64,000 bases of DNA from assembly GCF_039908645.1 (NCBI RefSeq), contig NZ_CP150917.1, positions 122,501 to 186,500 on the forward strand, written 5' to 3'. Source of the stretch: Pseudomonas helvetica (GTDB lineage: Bacteria; Pseudomonadota; Gammaproteobacteria; Pseudomonadales; Pseudomonadaceae). Positions 62,201 to 64,000 of this stretch are shown piece after piece. The position numbers were made by a program, and so were the translations under genes. The stretch's first letter is position 1, and each line of letters opens with the position of its first letter. The notes below the pieces were generated by a model that was not told the DNA's origin, did no database searches, and saw only the letters and a list, made by a program, of their open reading frames with translations.

Positions 62201-64000
62201 GCGACCTTTACCCCGAGCGCCAGCACTACCGACGCCACTAACCTGATTACTCTGGACAACACCGGGATCGCCGATTTGGCCGGCAACGCTGGCAGCGGCA
62301 GCACCGACTCAAACAACTTCGCCATCGACACCCAGCGTCCGACCGCCACCATCGTGGTCGCCGACAGCACCCTGATGGCCGGTGAAACGTCGCTGGTAAC
62401 CATTACCTTCTCCGAGGCGGTGACCGGTTTCACCAATGCCGACCTGACGATCCCCAACGGCACGCTGACCGCGGTCAGTAGCAGTGATGGGGGTATCACC
62501 TGGACGGCCACGTTCACCCCGACTGCGGGCATCAACGATACGACCAACCTGATCACCCTGGCCAACGCTGGCGTGGCCGACCTGGCCGGCAATGCCGGTA
62601 GCGGAACTACCGATTCCGGCAACTTCACAATCGACACCGTGCGGCCGACGGCGACCATCGTGGTCGCCGACAATGCACTTAAAGTGGGCGATACATCACT
62701 GGTGACCATCACCTTCTCCGAGGCGGTGACCGGCTTCACCAACGCTGACCTGACGATTGCCAACGGCACGCTGAGCGCGGTCAGCAGCGGCGATGGCGGT
62801 GTGACTTGGGCCGCGACCTTTACCCCGAGTGCCAGCACTACCGATGCGACTAACCTGATCACCCTGGACAATACCGGTGTGCAGGGCGGTTCCGGCAACG
62901 CTGGCAGCGGCATCACCGACTCGAACAACTACGCTATCGACACCGTGCGCCCGACGGCGACTATCGTGGTGGCGGACAACGCCCTGAAAATCGGTGATAC
63001 CTCGCTGGTGACCATCACCTTCAGCGAGGCGGTGAGCGGTTTCACCAACGCCGACCTGACGATTACCAACGGTACACTGACCGCCGTCAGCAGCAGTGAT
63101 GGCGGCATCACCTGGACCGCGACCTTTACCCCGAGCGCCAGCACCACCGACGCGACCAACCTGATCACCCTGGACAACACCGGGATCGCCGATCTGGCCG
63201 GCAACGCCGGTAGCGGCACCACCGACTCAAACAACTTCACCATCGACACTCAGCGTCCGACCGCCACCATCGTGCTGGCCGACTCAACGCTGGCCGCCGG
63301 TGAAACCTCGCTGGTGACGATCACCTTCAGCGAGGCGGTGACCGGTTTCACCAACGCGGACCTGACGATCCCCAACGGCACGCTGACCGCGGTCAGTAGC
63401 AGTGATGGCGGTATCACCTGGACGGCCACGTTCACCCCGACTGCGGGCATCAACGATACGACCAACCTGATCACCCTGGCCAACACCGGCGTCGCCGATC
63501 TGGCCGGCAACGCCGGCAGCGGCACCACCGATTCCGCCAACTTCACCATCGACACCGTGCGTCCTACGGCGACCATCGTGGTGGCCGACAACGCCTTGAA
63601 AATCGGTGACACCTCGCTGGTGACCATCACCTTCAGCGAGGCGGTGACCGGCTTCACCAACGCCGACCTGACGATTGCCAACGGCACGCTGAGCGCGGTC
63701 AGCAGCAGCGATGGCGGCATCACCTGGACCGCGACCTTTACCCCGACCAGCGCCATTACCGATGCCACCAACCTGATCACCCTGGACAACACCGGCGTGC
63801 AGAACGGCTCCGGTAACGTCGGCAGCGGCACCACCGACTCGAACAACTACGCCATCGACACCGTACGCCCGACCGCAACGGTCGTGGTGGCGGATAATGC
63901 CTTGAAAGTCGGTGACACCTCGCTGGTAACCATCACCTTCAGCGAGGCGGTGAGCGGTTTCACCAACGCCGACCTGACGATTGCCAATGGCACACTGACC
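59255..64000 (+). CDS. Giant DUF4347 surface protein, N-terminal part (continues past window)
   Basis: First 1582 codons of an open frame that runs off the window. No ordinary signal peptide; instead the motif LEPRMLFDGA at 25-34, typical of this protein class. A Thr/Ala-rich linker leads to a DUF4347 domain (about 93-250) with an IIAHGNSG strand-turn (His149) and an ILIYACNTA strand-turn (Cys192). Then comes a beta-helix-like part (GDSGVGSLRQALSDS, MGGGIFNAGNLTLKNVTVTSN, about 256-390), a glycine-rich stretch (about 386-560) with runs of up to nine Gly, and from about 612 Ig-like repeats of 102 residues (TSLVTITFSEAVTGFTNADLTI). ATG 59255 is preceded by gggtgag. GTG 59246 is also in frame. 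Probably thousands of residues long and exported; the export route is not evident. Confidence 0.9.
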   Translation, partial: MWWSKGKSQTFQGARVLASPMIMPLEPRMLFDGAVAATVADTATQADSHATADAAKAPVADHPVASKDTHGQADNTSAATPAPAATPTAVPGQSVVFVDSRIKDADSLLKGVAPGTQVVQLDATKDGLQQIADYLDTHHGVSTVEIIAHGNSGDLWLGDTYLSADNVAARSAVLARIGNDMNVGGDILIYACNTAAGDKGISFVDSLAQLTGRDIAASNNRTGVSGDWDLEIATGTIESHNVLSTQSMAAYQYSLATLTVTNNGDSGVGSLRQALSDSVVGDTVTFSTTMTVNLNSQLTITKNVTLEGDLNHDGIADVTLNGQYKTRVLQVASGVTATLDGLIIKQGLVAGNGAAAGTDGTASMGGGIFNAGNLTLKNVTVTSNAASGGGGGGGVTSPYVGGAVGGGGGGGGALGGQSGGHGGTSGFGTGVYGGTSGSANTGGNGGGYNPNYMGGRGGSSSGGAGGVGAANYSSGGAGGTANNGTISIGGGGGGSGWDKPGRAGASAAGGIYNASSGTLTVIGTSVISGNIAAGGGGGGGGGLGGSADSGGAAGKGVGAIWNKGTVLMTAANFAALSANVGGSGSGGPALGGGSTGASVAAVNNIFNDGGTVNTAYAPTPSATIAVANSALHIGQTSLVTITFTEAVTGFTNADLTIANGTLSAVSSSDGGITWTATLTPTNAITDTTNLITLDNTGVQSVSLGTAGVGTSTSNNYTIDTVRPTATIVVADSTLMAGETSLVTITFSEAVSGFTNADLTIANGTLTAVSSSDGGVTWTGTFTPSASITDTTNLITLDNTGIADLAGNAGSGSTDSNNYAVDTVRPTATIVVADSALKVGDTSLVTITFSEAVTGFTNADLTIANGTLSVVSSGDGGVTWTATFTPSASTTDATNLIILDNTGVQGGSGNAGSGITDSNNYAIDTVRPTATIVVANNALKVGDTSLVTITFSEAVTGFTNADLTIANGTLTAVSSSDGGITWTATFTPSASTTDATNLITLDNTGIADLAGNAGSGSTDSNNFAIDTQRPTATIVVADSTLMAGETSLVTITFSEAVTGFTNADLTIPNGTLTAVSSSDGGITWTATFTPTAGINDTTNLITLANAGVADLAGNAGSGTTDSGNFTIDTVRPTATIVVADNALKVGDTSLVTITFSEAVTGFTNADLTIANGTLSAVSSGDGGVTWAATFTPSASTTDATNLITLDNTGVQGGSGNAGSGITDSNNYAIDTVRPTATIVVADNALKIGDTSLVTITFSEAVSGFTNADLTITNGTLTAVSSSDGGITWTATFTPSASTTDATNLITLDNTGIADLAGNAGSGTTDSNNFTIDTQRPTATIVLADSTLAAGETSLVTITFSEAVTGFTNADLTIPNGTLTAVSSSDGGITWTATFTPTAGINDTTNLITLANTGVADLAGNAGSGTTDSANFTIDTVRPTATIVVADNALKIGDTSLVTITFSEAVTGFTNADLTIANGTLSAVSSSDGGITWTATFTPTSAITDATNLITLDNTGVQNGSGNVGSGTTDSNNYAIDTVRPTATVVVADNALKVGDTSLVTITFSEAVSGFTNADLTIANGTLT
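61109..64000 (+). repeat. 306-bp tandem repeat array encoding Ig-like domains
   Basis: Repeat starts (V/Q-R-P-T-A-T) occur at 61415, 61721, 62027 and so on to 63863, exactly 306 bases apart; the first, less similar unit begins at about 61109. Nine complete units and one partial are visible, and the array continues. Each encodes a bacterial Ig-like domain (probably the Big_12 type). Units come in two or three variants repeated in mixed order. Confidence 0.93.

Noticed and set aside
61099..63846. Series of about 100-codon and longer frames on the minus strand near the window end
   Set aside because: They recur with the 306-base period because they are the reverse of the Ig array in the giant protein, which stays open for 1582 codons on the plus strand.

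Overview
The window is chromosomal DNA of a fluorescent Pseudomonas (P. fluorescens group). The evidence is the 23S/5S rRNA sequence, GC-rich codon use, Pseudomonas-type REP elements, and a complete Lap (large adhesion protein) locus whose LapD and LapG carry the diagnostic residues described in P. fluorescens Pf0-1. There are no phage or insertion-sequence genes. Identification is from sequence reading only; no database search was run.

Layout. 1-1360: the 3' end of an rRNA operon with two tandem 5S genes, each followed by its own terminator. 1689-3569: a Cache-type chemoreceptor. 3642-9317 (minus strand): a four-gene operon matching the pvf/mgo cluster (heme-oxygenase-like enzyme, AurF-type N-oxygenase, A-T-reductase NRPS, SRPBCC protein), known to make pyrazine-N-oxide-type signals and to be needed for mangotoxin production. 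10054-11531 (minus): a type II thioesterase-like protein lacking the nucleophilic serine, co-transcribed with a FadR/VanR-type GntR regulator that has a perfect palindrome in front of it.

11692-37160: the Lap biofilm locus. lapG and lapD (periplasmic protease and its c-di-GMP-controlled inhibitor) run on the plus strand. The 5609-residue adhesin gene lapA is on the minus strand, built largely of phase-locked 300-bp repeats. The type I secretion genes lapE-lapB-lapC diverge from lapA across a 354-bp regulatory region. When c-di-GMP is high, LapD holds LapG away and LapA stays anchored in LapE; when it is low, LapG cuts the LapA N-terminus and the adhesin is released.

37481-46561: a TauD-type dioxygenase with a sulfonate-type ABC transporter, a LysR regulator, and an EmrAB-TolC-type multidrug efflux set whose outer membrane gene has a REP pair embedded in its 5' coding region. 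46580-50438: a NYN-domain protein, a DUF3142-like exported protein and a large exported helical protein.

50596-64000: the least understood region. Three membrane-fusion/adaptor-like proteins are encoded in a row (a small periplasmic one, one with a GAF-like cytoplasmic head, and one fused to an M50 site-2-protease core with a PqqD-like N-terminus). They are followed by a GNAT acetyltransferase, a small protein, a tail-collar (microcystin-dependent-type) protein, a GT39-type membrane glycosyltransferase, a sulfotransferase, and the start of a second giant surface protein. That protein has an LEPR-type N-terminal motif, a DUF4347 domain with a His-Cys pair, a beta-helix/glycine-rich part and a 306-bp Ig-like repeat array running off the end of the window. 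I propose that these genes form a dedicated processing and export system for the giant protein, distinct from the Lap system 20 kb away.
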